Shown piece after piece: positions 1-5,491 of a stretch of DNA of 5,491 bases (positions are counted from its first letter, which is position 1; every line of letters starts with the position of its first letter). Where the stretch lies: positions 1 through 5,491 of the forward strand of contig DNXT01000203.1 in assembly GCA_003505795.1 (NCBI GenBank), in the 5' to 3' direction. The translations under genes were made by a program, and so were the position numbers. The notes under the pieces were generated by a model. The model did no database searches. It saw only the letters and a list, made by a program, of their open reading frames with translations, and had not been told where the DNA came from. Source of the stretch: Lysobacteraceae bacterium (lineage in GTDB: Bacteria > Pseudomonadota > Gammaproteobacteria > Xanthomonadales > Xanthomonadaceae).

Positions 1-118
1 CGCCGGCGCGGTGGCCGATCACGCGCGGGCGGCGCCGGCGCTGCGCCCAGCGGCCGTTGCCGTCCATGATGATCGCGAGGTGGCGGGGAAGCGGCACGTC
101 GTTCGAGTCCGGGCGCAT
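1..118 (-). CDS. uppS: Undecaprenyl diphosphate synthase, 5' fragment (first 39 codons)
   Basis: This is the N-terminal end of the cis-prenyltransferase that adds isopentenyl units to farnesyl diphosphate to make undecaprenyl diphosphate, the lipid carrier for peptidoglycan and O-antigen building blocks. Residues 13-24 read HLAIIMDGNGRW, the family hallmark. Within it the Asp of MDGNGRW binds Mg-diphosphate. RVIGHRAG follows at 32-39, as in full-length homologues. The gene runs off the left edge, so only about one sixth of the usual ~250 residues is visible. The ATG at 118 lies 17 nt downstream of the frr stop with no good Shine-Dalgarno. An in-frame TTG at 133 is a possible alternative start, giving five more residues. 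The tight spacing suggests cotranscription, and perhaps translational coupling, with frr. Family assignment is very secure; the exact start is less so. Confidence 0.93.
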   Translation of the reverse strand, partial: MRPDSNDVPLPRHLAIIMDGNGRWAQRRRRPRVIGHRAG

Positions 119-135
119 GGCCGTCGTCGGCAAGG

Positions 136-693
136 TCAGACCGCCATCAGTTCCTGTTCCTTGGCCTTGACGACCTCGTCGACGTCCTTGATCGCCTTGT
201 CGGTGAGCTTCTGGATATCGTCTTCGCCGCCGCGGGCCTCGTCCTCGGTGATCGACTTTTCCTTCAGCAGGTCCTTGACCTGCTGGTTGGCGTCGCGGCG
301 GATGTTGCGGATCGCGACCTTGGCGTCCTCGCCCTCGCCATGCACCGACTTGGCCAGCTCGCGGCGGCGCTCCTCGGTCAGCGGGGGCAGGTTGAGGCGC
401 ACCACGGTGCCGACCACGGTCGGGGTCAGGCCCAGGTCGGAGGCGTAGATGGCCTTCTCCACGTCCTTGATCATGCTCTTGTCGAACAGGGTGATGACCA
501 GCGAGCGGCCCTCGGACACGCTGATGCTCGCCACCTGGTTGAGCGGGGTGTCGGTGCCGTAGGCCTTGACCCGGATGTTGTCCAGCAGCGACGGCGACGC
601 GCGGCCGGTGCGGATGGTGGTGAGCGAGTGGCGCAGGGCCTCGATGCTCTTGGCCATGCGGGTCTGAGCGTCTTGTTTGATTTCTTTGAGCAT
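136..693 (-). CDS. frr: Ribosome recycling factor
   Basis: RRF acts with EF-G to split the post-termination 70S ribosome into subunits so that it can start a new round. The 185-residue product has exactly the length of the E. coli protein and appears to align with it without gaps. Conserved blocks are IRTGRASPSLLD (27-38), ASDLGL (84-89), LPPLTEERRRELAK (102-115) and AIRNIRRDAN (127-136). The last includes Arg132, known to be essential in E. coli RRF. Residues 1-30 and 105-185 fit the three-helix bundle and the middle fits the small beta domain. The start is ATG with a weak GGA motif 8 nt upstream. A TATAAT box lies 32 nt upstream (725-730), so the gene probably has its own promoter despite following pyrH. 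uppS begins 17 nt after its stop. Nothing looks broken or unusual in the protein. Confidence 0.98.
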   Translation of the reverse strand: MLKEIKQDAQTRMAKSIEALRHSLTTIRTGRASPSLLDNIRVKAYGTDTPLNQVASISVSEGRSLVITLFDKSMIKDVEKAIYASDLGLTPTVVGTVVRLNLPPLTEERRRELAKSVHGEGEDAKVAIRNIRRDANQQVKDLLKEKSITEDEARGGEDDIQKLTDKAIKDVDEVVKAKEQELMAV

Positions 694-724
694 CGCCGGT
701 GTCCGTGTGGAGCTGAATCGGGCG

Positions 725-730
725 ATTATA
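725..730 (-). promoter_or_regulatory. -10 box of a probable frr-uppS promoter
   Basis: Read on the minus strand this is TATAAT, a perfect sigma70 -10 hexamer, in the context GCTATAATCGCCCG. It stands out in a very GC-rich spacer and ends 31 nt before the frr ATG, which would give a 5' leader of about 25 nt. I found no convincing -35 hexamer at 16-18 bp spacing and no TG extension. Promoter activity is therefore inferred from the -10 box and position. Similar boxes with the same flanks precede pyrH and rpsB. Confidence 0.55.
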
Positions 731-757
731 GCCGGGACTGGGGTTTCGGGACTCGCA

Positions 758-780
758 GCCCGCGCCGGCCCGGCGCGGGC
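758..780. repeat. 23-bp perfect palindrome upstream of the frr promoter box
   Basis: Positions 758-768 (GCCCGCGCCGG) are the exact reverse complement of 770-780, with a single C at 769 between them. As RNA or cruciform the realistic form is a 9-bp all-GC stem with a 5-nt loop. No U-run follows on either strand, so it is not a standard intrinsic terminator. It sits 28 bp upstream of the TATAAT box, roughly -40 to -62 from the inferred start, where an activator or a nucleoid protein could bind. It may equally be a part of the neighbouring REP element. Confidence 0.7.
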
Positions 781-788
781 GATTCACC

Positions 789-843
789 TGTGGGAGGGGC
801 TTGGCTCCCGCGCGGGCCTTGCCGGCCCGCCGTCGCTCCTACA
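789..843 (-). repeat. GTAG-headed REP-like extragenic palindrome
   Basis: On the minus strand the element opens with TGTAGGAG and closes with CTCCCACA, an inverted pair matching at 7 of 8 positions (836-843 with 789-796). Inside is a perfect hairpin, GCGGGCC (812-818) pairing with GGCCCGC (824-830) around a 5-nt loop, plus a smaller GGGAG/CTCCC pairing (792-796 with 805-809). A GTAG tetranucleotide at the foot of a hairpin is the hallmark of REP elements mobilised by RAYT (TnpA-REP) transposases, including the SMAG repeats of Stenotrophomonas. The T7 run on the minus strand (849 down to 843) lies before the hairpin, not after it, so this is not a pyrH terminator. Copy number cannot be judged from one window. 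Confidence 0.65.
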
Positions 844-863
844 AAAAAACTAAGGGGTTGCGG

Positions 864-1586
864 TCAGCTGCGGCCCTTGACCAGCGTGCCGATGCTCTCG
901 CCGCGCAGGATGCGCAGCAGCTCGCCGCGCTGGCCCATGTCGAACACCCGCAGCGGCAGGTCGCTGTCGCGCGCCAGCGCGAACGCGGCGGTGTCCATCA
1001 CCTCCAGGCCCTGGCTGATGACCTCGTCGTAGGTCAGGCTGTCGTAGCGCACCGCGTCGGCGTGCTTCTTGGGGTCCTTGTCGTAGACGCCGTCGACCTT
1101 GGTCGCCTTGAGCAGCAGGTCGGCGCCGATCTCGATCGCGCGCAGCGCCGCGCCGGAGTCGGTGGTGAAGAACGGGTTGCCGGTGCCGGCGGCGAAGATC
1201 GCGATGCGGCCCTTCTCCAGGTGGCGGATGGCGCGACGGCGGATGAAGTCCTCGCACACGTCGTTGATCTTGATCGCGCTCATCACCCGGACCTTGGCGC
1301 CGAGCTTCTCCAGGGCGTCCTGCATCGCCAGCGCGTTGATGACGGTGGCGAGCATGCCCATCTGGTCGCCGGTCACCCGGTCCATGCCGCCGGCGGCCAG
1401 GCCGGCGCCGCGGAAGATGTTGCCGCCGCCGATCACCAGCGCCACCTCGGCGCCGGCCTGCTGGGCCTCGATCACCTCGTGGGCGAGGCGGTTGATGACC
1501 TTGGGATCGATGCCGTAGTCCTCGTCTCCCATCAGCGCCTCCCCGGAAAGTTTGAGAAGAATGCGGCGATAGGCGAGTTCGGACAT
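864..1586 (-). CDS. pyrH: UMP kinase (uridylate kinase)
   Basis: PyrH phosphorylates UMP to UDP with ATP, an essential step towards UTP, CTP and nucleotide sugars in the cytoplasm. Bacterial UMP kinases of the amino-acid-kinase fold are hexamers activated by GTP and inhibited by UTP. The 240-residue product has the standard length. Diagnostic blocks are LLKLSGEAL (10-18), the nucleotide-binding VIGGGNIFRG (51-60), GDQMGMLAT (73-81), the UMP-contacting GTGNPFFTTD (134-143) and KVDGVYDKDP (163-172). The frame stays open 22 codons further upstream. The ATG at 1586 is preferred because GAGG lies 7 nt before it (1594-1597) and the protein then begins as in homologues. It is separated by 117 bp from the upstream GGDEF gene and by 170 bp from frr. 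All key residues look intact. Confidence 0.98.
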   Translation of the reverse strand: MSELAYRRILLKLSGEALMGDEDYGIDPKVINRLAHEVIEAQQAGAEVALVIGGGNIFRGAGLAAGGMDRVTGDQMGMLATVINALAMQDALEKLGAKVRVMSAIKINDVCEDFIRRRAIRHLEKGRIAIFAAGTGNPFFTTDSGAALRAIEIGADLLLKATKVDGVYDKDPKKHADAVRYDSLTYDEVISQGLEVMDTAAFALARDSDLPLRVFDMGQRGELLRILRGESIGTLVKGRS

Positions 1587-1593
1587 GGGGGAA

Positions 1594-1597
1594 CCTC
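1594..1597 (-). promoter_or_regulatory. pyrH ribosome binding site
   Basis: The minus strand reads GAGG followed by a 7-nt spacer and ATG at 1586. This site decides the start against the longer open frame that begins at 1652. Confidence 0.8.
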
Positions 1598-1623
1598 TGC
1601 TGGGGGACGGGCAAACGCCGGGA

Positions 1624-1629
1624 ATTCTA
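1624..1629 (-). promoter_or_regulatory. -10 box of a probable pyrH promoter
   Basis: The minus strand reads TAGAAT (one mismatch to TATAAT) inside GCTAGAATTCCCGGCG, about 37 nt upstream of the pyrH ATG. It shares its flanks with the boxes before frr and rpsB. No good -35 hexamer is visible at the expected distance, so this is a position-and-pattern call only. Confidence 0.42.
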
Positions 1630-1647
1630 GCGGATGCCTGCCGCTGC

Positions 1648-1684
1648 GCCACGTAAAAGTTTCCCGGCCGGGCGCCGGCGTGGC
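1648..1684. repeat. Inverted repeat in the spacer after the GGDEF gene; possible weak terminator
   Basis: GCCACG (1648-1653) pairs perfectly with CGTGGC (1679-1684). On the minus strand a GC-rich core (GCCGG, 3-nt loop, CCGGC) lies inside and is followed by GGGAAACTTTTA before the closing arm. This could be a poor intrinsic terminator for the GGDEF gene, since its T-run is only four bases and lies within the outer helix. It could also be chance in GC-rich DNA. It lies just upstream of the pyrH -10 box. Confidence 0.3.
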
Positions 1685-1703
1685 ACTTCCTTCAGTTTCG
1701 CGG

Positions 1704-3191
1704 TCACGCCGCCCCGTGCGCGGTCACCCGGTTGCGGCCGCGGTGCTTGGAGCGGTACAGCACGCTGTCGGCGGCCTTGAGCAGGTCCTCGACGTCGTCG
1801 AACGGGTGGCCTTCGCCCAGCGTCGCCAGGCCGGCCGAGAAGGTGATGTGCAGGGGGCCGCCCGACAGCTGGGCCATCGGCGTGCGCACGGTCTCGGCGA
1901 GGATGCGCTGGATCACCGCCATCGCCGCGGCCTGCGGGGTGTTGGGCAGGATCACCAGGAATTCCTCGCCGCCGTAGCGGGCGATGGTGTCGCTGCTGCG
2001 CAGCATGCGCTGCAGGGTCTGGGCGAAGTTGCGCAGCACCTCGTCGCCGACCAGGTGCCCGTGCGCGTCGTTGACGCGCTTGAAGTCGTCCAGGTCGATG
2101 AACGCGATCGACAGCGGCGTGCCGTGGCGCTGGGCGATCTCGAACTCGTGCTGCAGGGTGGGGCCGAGCTGGTGGCGGTTGTAGACCCCGGTCAGCGCGT
2201 CGCGGCTGGCCTGCTCGGCCAGGTGGCGGGTGCGGTTGTCCGACTCGTCGGCCTGGCGGCGCGCCTCGGCCACCTCCTGCAGCTCGCGCAGGTTGCGCAG
2301 CGTGGCCAGTTCGCGCGCCTGGTCGAAGATCGAGTCGATCTGCTCCGGCTGCGGGATGCGCACGTCGAACAGTGCGCCGATCTCCGGCAGCGATTCGCCG
2401 ATGCGCTCGAGCACCTTGTCGAAGCGCTCCGCGTCGAGCTGCAGCACCTCCTGGACCTGTTCCAGTGCCCGCTGCTTGGCCTGGGCCGGGTCCTGCGACA
2501 GCCAGATGTCGGCCACCAGGCCGGACAGCGCCACGCAGGCGGCGAAGGGCTCCTGCGCCAGCGGCGCGGTCTCGCTGTTGGCGATCGCGTTCCGCAGGTA
2601 GTCCGGCAGGTGCCATTCGCGCGCGATCCAGGCCCCGACCTCGGCGTGGTCGCAGCCCAGTTCCAGGCGCTCGGACACGACCAGCGACGCATTGTCGGCG
2701 GCGCCCTCCAGCAGCGCGGCGTACGGCTCGCCGGTGGTTTCCAGCAGGGCCAGCATGCCGATGTCCTGCAGCAGGCCGGCCAGCATCAGCTCCTCCGGCT
2801 TGCGCAGCCCGCGCGCCTGGCCGAGCACGCGCGCGGACAGGGCGGTGATCACGCTGCGGCGCCAGATGCGCTCGTGCAGCCGGTGTTCGCCGAAGGCGTT
2901 GCGCAGCCCGTGCACCATCGAAAAGCCCAGCGCCAGGCTGAGCGTGGCGTTGAGCCCGAGCATGGTCAGGGCCTGGCCGAGGTTCTCGATGCGGCGGCGG
3001 CTGGCGTAGAGCGGCGAATTGGCCACGCGCAGCATGCGCGCGCTCAAGGCCATGTCCATGGCGATGACGTCGGCGGCGGTGGCCATGTCGACCTCCGGAT
3101 CCTGGGCGAGGTCGATGACGCGCAGCGCCACGCCGGGCGGCGAGGGCAGGTTGCGGCAATAGGCCAGTACGGCCTGGAGTTCTGGGCGCAT
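1704..3191 (-). CDS. HDOD-GGDEF domain protein, predicted diguanylate cyclase
   Basis: A 495-residue soluble protein predicted to make c-di-GMP from two GTP. Residues ~14-210 form an HDOD domain (LPSPPGVALRVIDLA at 15-29, DMALSARMLRVANSPLY at 46-62). The site that carries the HD pair in HD-type hydrolases reads LLQDIG (140-145), so the His is replaced by Gln, as expected for a non-catalytic signalling or docking module. A charged, helix-prone linker (~285-330) leads to a GGDEF domain (~331-490). This holds DALTGVYNR (331-339), the metal-binding FIDLDDFK (364-371), the I-site RSSD (398-401) and the active-site GGEEF (407-411), exactly five residues apart. No membrane segment or signal peptide is visible. 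I chose the ATG at 3191. The 15 codons from an in-frame GTG at 3236 are rich in AT-ending codons unlike the rest of the gene, although neither start has a clear Shine-Dalgarno. The input signal is unknown. Confidence 0.93.
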   Translation of the reverse strand: MRPELQAVLAYCRNLPSPPGVALRVIDLAQDPEVDMATAADVIAMDMALSARMLRVANSPLYASRRRIENLGQALTMLGLNATLSLALGFSMVHGLRNAFGEHRLHERIWRRSVITALSARVLGQARGLRKPEELMLAGLLQDIGMLALLETTGEPYAALLEGAADNASLVVSERLELGCDHAEVGAWIAREWHLPDYLRNAIANSETAPLAQEPFAACVALSGLVADIWLSQDPAQAKQRALEQVQEVLQLDAERFDKVLERIGESLPEIGALFDVRIPQPEQIDSIFDQARELATLRNLRELQEVAEARRQADESDNRTRHLAEQASRDALTGVYNRHQLGPTLQHEFEIAQRHGTPLSIAFIDLDDFKRVNDAHGHLVGDEVLRNFAQTLQRMLRSSDTIARYGGEEFLVILPNTPQAAAMAVIQRILAETVRTPMAQLSGGPLHITFSAGLATLGEGHPFDDVEDLLKAADSVLYRSKHRGRNRVTAHGAA

Positions 3192-3240
3192 TTCGGGTAT
3201 TTGGCTGCGATTAAGCAAAGAATACACGCGCGTCACATTT
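3192..3240 (-). promoter_or_regulatory. AT-enriched putative promoter segment of the GGDEF gene
   Basis: Between the tsf terminator and the ATG at 3191 lies an unusually AT-rich stretch. On the minus strand it contains TGTATTCTTTGCTTAATCGC (3226-3207). CTTAAT (3215-3210) could serve as a -10 box in a GCTTAATCGC context, resembling the other boxes in this window. GTGACG (3236-3231) is a TTGACA-like hexamer, but only 15 bp away. The exact hexamers are uncertain; the position and composition suggest a promoter. Confidence 0.35.
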
Positions 3241-3286
3241 CGATGAAGGCCCGACGGCCGCGACCACGCCCCCGGCGCACCCCCGG

Positions 3287-3320
3287 AAAAGCGGAAAGCC
3301 GCGCTGGGCGCGGCTTTCCG
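3287..3320 (-). terminator. Intrinsic terminator after tsf
   Basis: On the minus strand CGGAAAGCCGCG (3320-3309) pairs perfectly over 12 bp with CGCGGCTTTCCG (3303-3292) around a 5-nt loop, followed at once by GCTTTTCC (T-run at 3290-3287). It begins 22 nt after the tsf stop. The T-run is short but the stem is strong. It should end the rpsB-tsf transcript and separate it from the GGDEF gene. Confidence 0.85.
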
Positions 3321-3342
3321 GGGACTGCGATCCGGCGATGGA

Positions 3343-4221
<879 letters not shown>

Positions 4222-4228
4222 GGGATTA

Positions 4229-4232
4229 CCTC
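4229..4232 (-). promoter_or_regulatory. tsf ribosome binding site
   Basis: The minus strand reads AATGAGGTAATCCCGTG: GAGG with a 7-nt spacer before the GTG at 4221. This strong site decides in favour of the GTG start, since no ATG is available at the conserved N-terminus. Confidence 0.85.
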
Positions 4233-4244
4233 ATTTGCGAATTC

Positions 4245-4266
4245 GTAGGGCGGGTCTGGACCCGCC
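4245..4266 (+). repeat. GTAG-headed REP-like hairpin in the rpsB-tsf spacer
   Basis: The plus strand reads GTAG (4245-4248), then GGCGGGT (4249-4255), loop CTGG, and ACCCGCC (4260-4266), a perfect 7-bp stem directly after the GTAG head. This layout matches the simple REP elements linked to RAYT transposases, and the core resembles the GTAGGGTGGGTC-type repeats I recall from pseudomonads and xanthomonads. It belongs to a different sequence family from the element at 789-843. It ends 13 nt before the tsf Shine-Dalgarno, so in the mRNA it could also affect tsf translation or mRNA stability. Confidence 0.6.
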
Positions 4267-4270
4267 GACG

Positions 4271-4299
4271 GACAGGCGCGGGCCAGGCCGCGTCCTGTC
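4271..4299 (-). other. Stable hairpin in the rpsB-tsf spacer
   Basis: GACAGG (4271-4276) pairs with CCTGTC (4294-4299) and CGCGG (4277-4281) with CCGCG (4288-4292). That gives 11 bp with one bulged base at 4293 and a 6-nt loop. No U-run follows on the minus strand, so full intrinsic termination is unlikely. It may stabilise the upstream rpsB message, act as a pause or processing site, or be part of a compound REP unit with the adjacent hairpin. Confidence 0.5.
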
Positions 4300-4312
4300 T
4301 GACGGATGGCGA

Positions 4313-4339
4313 CCACGCATGATCGCGTGGCCGCGTGGC
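4313..4339 (-). other. Short hairpin and tandem 8-mer just after rpsB
   Basis: CCACGC (4313-4318) pairs with GCGTGG (4325-4330) around a 6-nt loop. The right arm lies in a tandem repeat of CGCGTGGC (4324-4331 and 4332-4339). The structure begins 7 nt after the rpsB stop and lacks a T-run. It could be a weak pause or 3'-end stabiliser; its significance is uncertain. Confidence 0.35.
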
Positions 4340-4346
4340 AGTCCGA

Positions 4347-5144
<798 letters not shown>

Positions 5145-5151
5145 TGCGGTA

Positions 5152-5155
5152 CTCC
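5152..5155 (-). promoter_or_regulatory. rpsB ribosome binding site
   Basis: The minus strand reads GGAG, then TACCGCA, then ATG at 5144. It fixes the start against the long artefactual upstream extension. It lies 8 nt downstream of the closing helix of the leader's last structured domain. Confidence 0.8.
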
Positions 5156-5163
5156 AGTGGTAG

Positions 5164-5394
5164 GGAATTGCTTCCGTGCGCGGCGGTTGTTCGAAAGTCC
5201 GCACATGGAGGCGCGGGCTCTTGCGAGGGGACTCGCATACAGTCGCGCACACAATTCCGGGGTTGGGCTTCCCTGTCGCTTCCGTGACCGAACCCCTTGC
5301 GGGGCACCCCGGCACGGACGTGGGCGGCAGGTGTGGATTCGCCGTTGACGTCCGGCGTGGACGGCTCCCCGGGGCGGGTGCCCTGGAGGAATCC
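5164..5394 (-). promoter_or_regulatory. Structured rpsB mRNA leader, candidate S2 autoregulatory element
   Basis: All helices are on the minus strand (rpsB RNA). The 3' domain is closed by GGAATTG (5258-5252) with CAATTCC (5170-5164), continuing inward as GTGCGCG (5250-5244) with CGCGCAC (5182-5176). It encloses two hairpins, TGCGAG/CTCGCA with a UCCC loop (5237-5222) and a weaker GCGG/CCGC (5202-5183), forming a three-way junction. The middle domain has CCGTG/CACGG and CCG/CGG (5317-5310 with 5290-5282), capped by CCCC-GCAA-GGGG (5304-5293), a GNRA tetraloop. A less certain 5' domain is closed by GGATTC/GAATCC (5394-5389 with 5340-5335) around a CGTCC/GGACG hairpin (5363-5349). In E. coli, S2 represses rpsB-tsf through the rpsB leader. 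A matching role here is inferred from position and structure. Confidence 0.6.
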
Positions 5395-5399
5395 CGGCG

Positions 5400-5429
5400 A
5401 CTATAGCAGTCGCGCCGGTCCGGCGGCAA
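5400..5429 (-). promoter_or_regulatory. rpsB-tsf promoter
   Basis: On the minus strand TTGCCG (5429-5424, 4 of 6 to TTGACA) is followed after 18 bp by TATAGT (5405-5400, 5 of 6 to TATAAT). TGC comes immediately before the -10, giving an extended -10. This is the best-formed promoter in the window. The inferred start near 5393 gives a leader of about 250 nt. The downstream context GCTATAGTCGCCGGGA matches those at frr and pyrH. Confidence 0.65.
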
Positions 5430-5435
5430 GGCGGA

Positions 5436-5462
5436 GGGGGCAAGGGCCGGGGCGGGGTGGGG
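5436..5462 (+). other. G-quadruplex-type G-rich tract upstream of the rpsB promoter
   Basis: The plus strand has five G-runs (5436-5440, 5444-5446, 5449-5452, 5454-5457, 5459-5462) joined by loops of 3, 2, 1 and 1 nt, satisfying the usual G3+ N1-7 quadruplex pattern. It begins 7 bp upstream of the rpsB -35 box. Folding is a prediction from the pattern; G-rich runs arise easily in such a GC-rich genome. The remaining bases to the right edge (5463-5491) show no start codon or gene, only a short CCCGC/GCGGG inverted repeat. Confidence 0.4.
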
Positions 5463-5491
5463 CCGCCTGGAGTCCTGCCCGCGGCGCGGGG

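Noticed and set aside
119..133. TTG at 133 as the uppS start
   Set aside because: It is possible because it lies 2 nt after the frr stop, but the ATG at 118 is preferred as a standard start codon. Neither has a clear Shine-Dalgarno, so it is noted only as an alternative.
789..849. Hairpin plus A7/T7 run as an intrinsic terminator for pyrH
   Set aside because: On the minus strand the T-run comes before the hairpin, and on the plus strand the hairpin is followed by A, not T. Neither direction gives the terminator order.
1587..1652. A 22-residue N-terminal extension of UMP kinase
   Set aside because: The ATG at 1586 has a good GAGG site and the family N-terminus. The extension would include the putative -10 box.
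5145..5429. A 95-residue N-terminal extension of S2
   Set aside because: The conserved S2 start and GGAG site fix ATG 5144. The extension overlaps the promoter -35 box and structured leader and looks like non-coding GC-rich translation.
5463..5491. Start of a divergent gene (map lies divergent to rpsB in E. coli) at the right edge
   Set aside because: No start codon with a recognisable protein N-terminus is visible before the window ends.

Overview
The window reads as a chromosomal housekeeping cluster from a high-GC gammaproteobacterium, most likely of the Xanthomonadaceae/Lysobacteraceae (Xanthomonas, Lysobacter, Luteimonas or relatives). This rests on the GC-rich third codon positions, the protein sequences (for example the N-terminus of S2 and the C-terminus of EF-Ts), GTAG-headed extragenic palindromes of the kind common in this group, and a GGDEF protein gene set inside the otherwise familiar rpsB-tsf-pyrH-frr-uppS order. 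The genus is inference.

All genes lie on the minus strand and are read from right to left. From the upstream end: a G-rich tract (5436-5462); an rpsB promoter (5400-5429); a leader of about 250 nt with several strong, nested RNA helices; rpsB (ribosomal protein S2); a 125-bp spacer with three hairpins; tsf (EF-Ts, GTG start with a strong Shine-Dalgarno); a clear intrinsic terminator (3287-3320); a gene for an HDOD-GGDEF protein predicted to be an active diguanylate cyclase; pyrH (UMP kinase); a 170-bp spacer with a GTAG-type REP element, a 23-bp perfect palindrome and a TATAAT box; frr (ribosome recycling factor); and the first 39 codons of uppS (undecaprenyl diphosphate synthase), cut by the left edge.

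Functionally, S2, EF-Ts and RRF serve translation (30S assembly, EF-Tu recycling, ribosome recycling). PyrH feeds UTP/CTP synthesis and UppS supplies the lipid carrier for cell-wall building. The HDOD-GGDEF gene is the one component not expected from the classical cluster; it would link c-di-GMP signalling to this growth-related locus by position only. The tsf terminator and separate promoter-like boxes before rpsB, pyrH and frr suggest several transcription units: rpsB-tsf, the GGDEF gene, pyrH, and frr-uppS.

No mobile element, CRISPR array, phage gene, tRNA or rRNA was seen, and no wholly new multi-gene system. The parts most worth a second look are non-coding: the structured rpsB leader, the REP elements and palindrome, and the shared promoter-box context.
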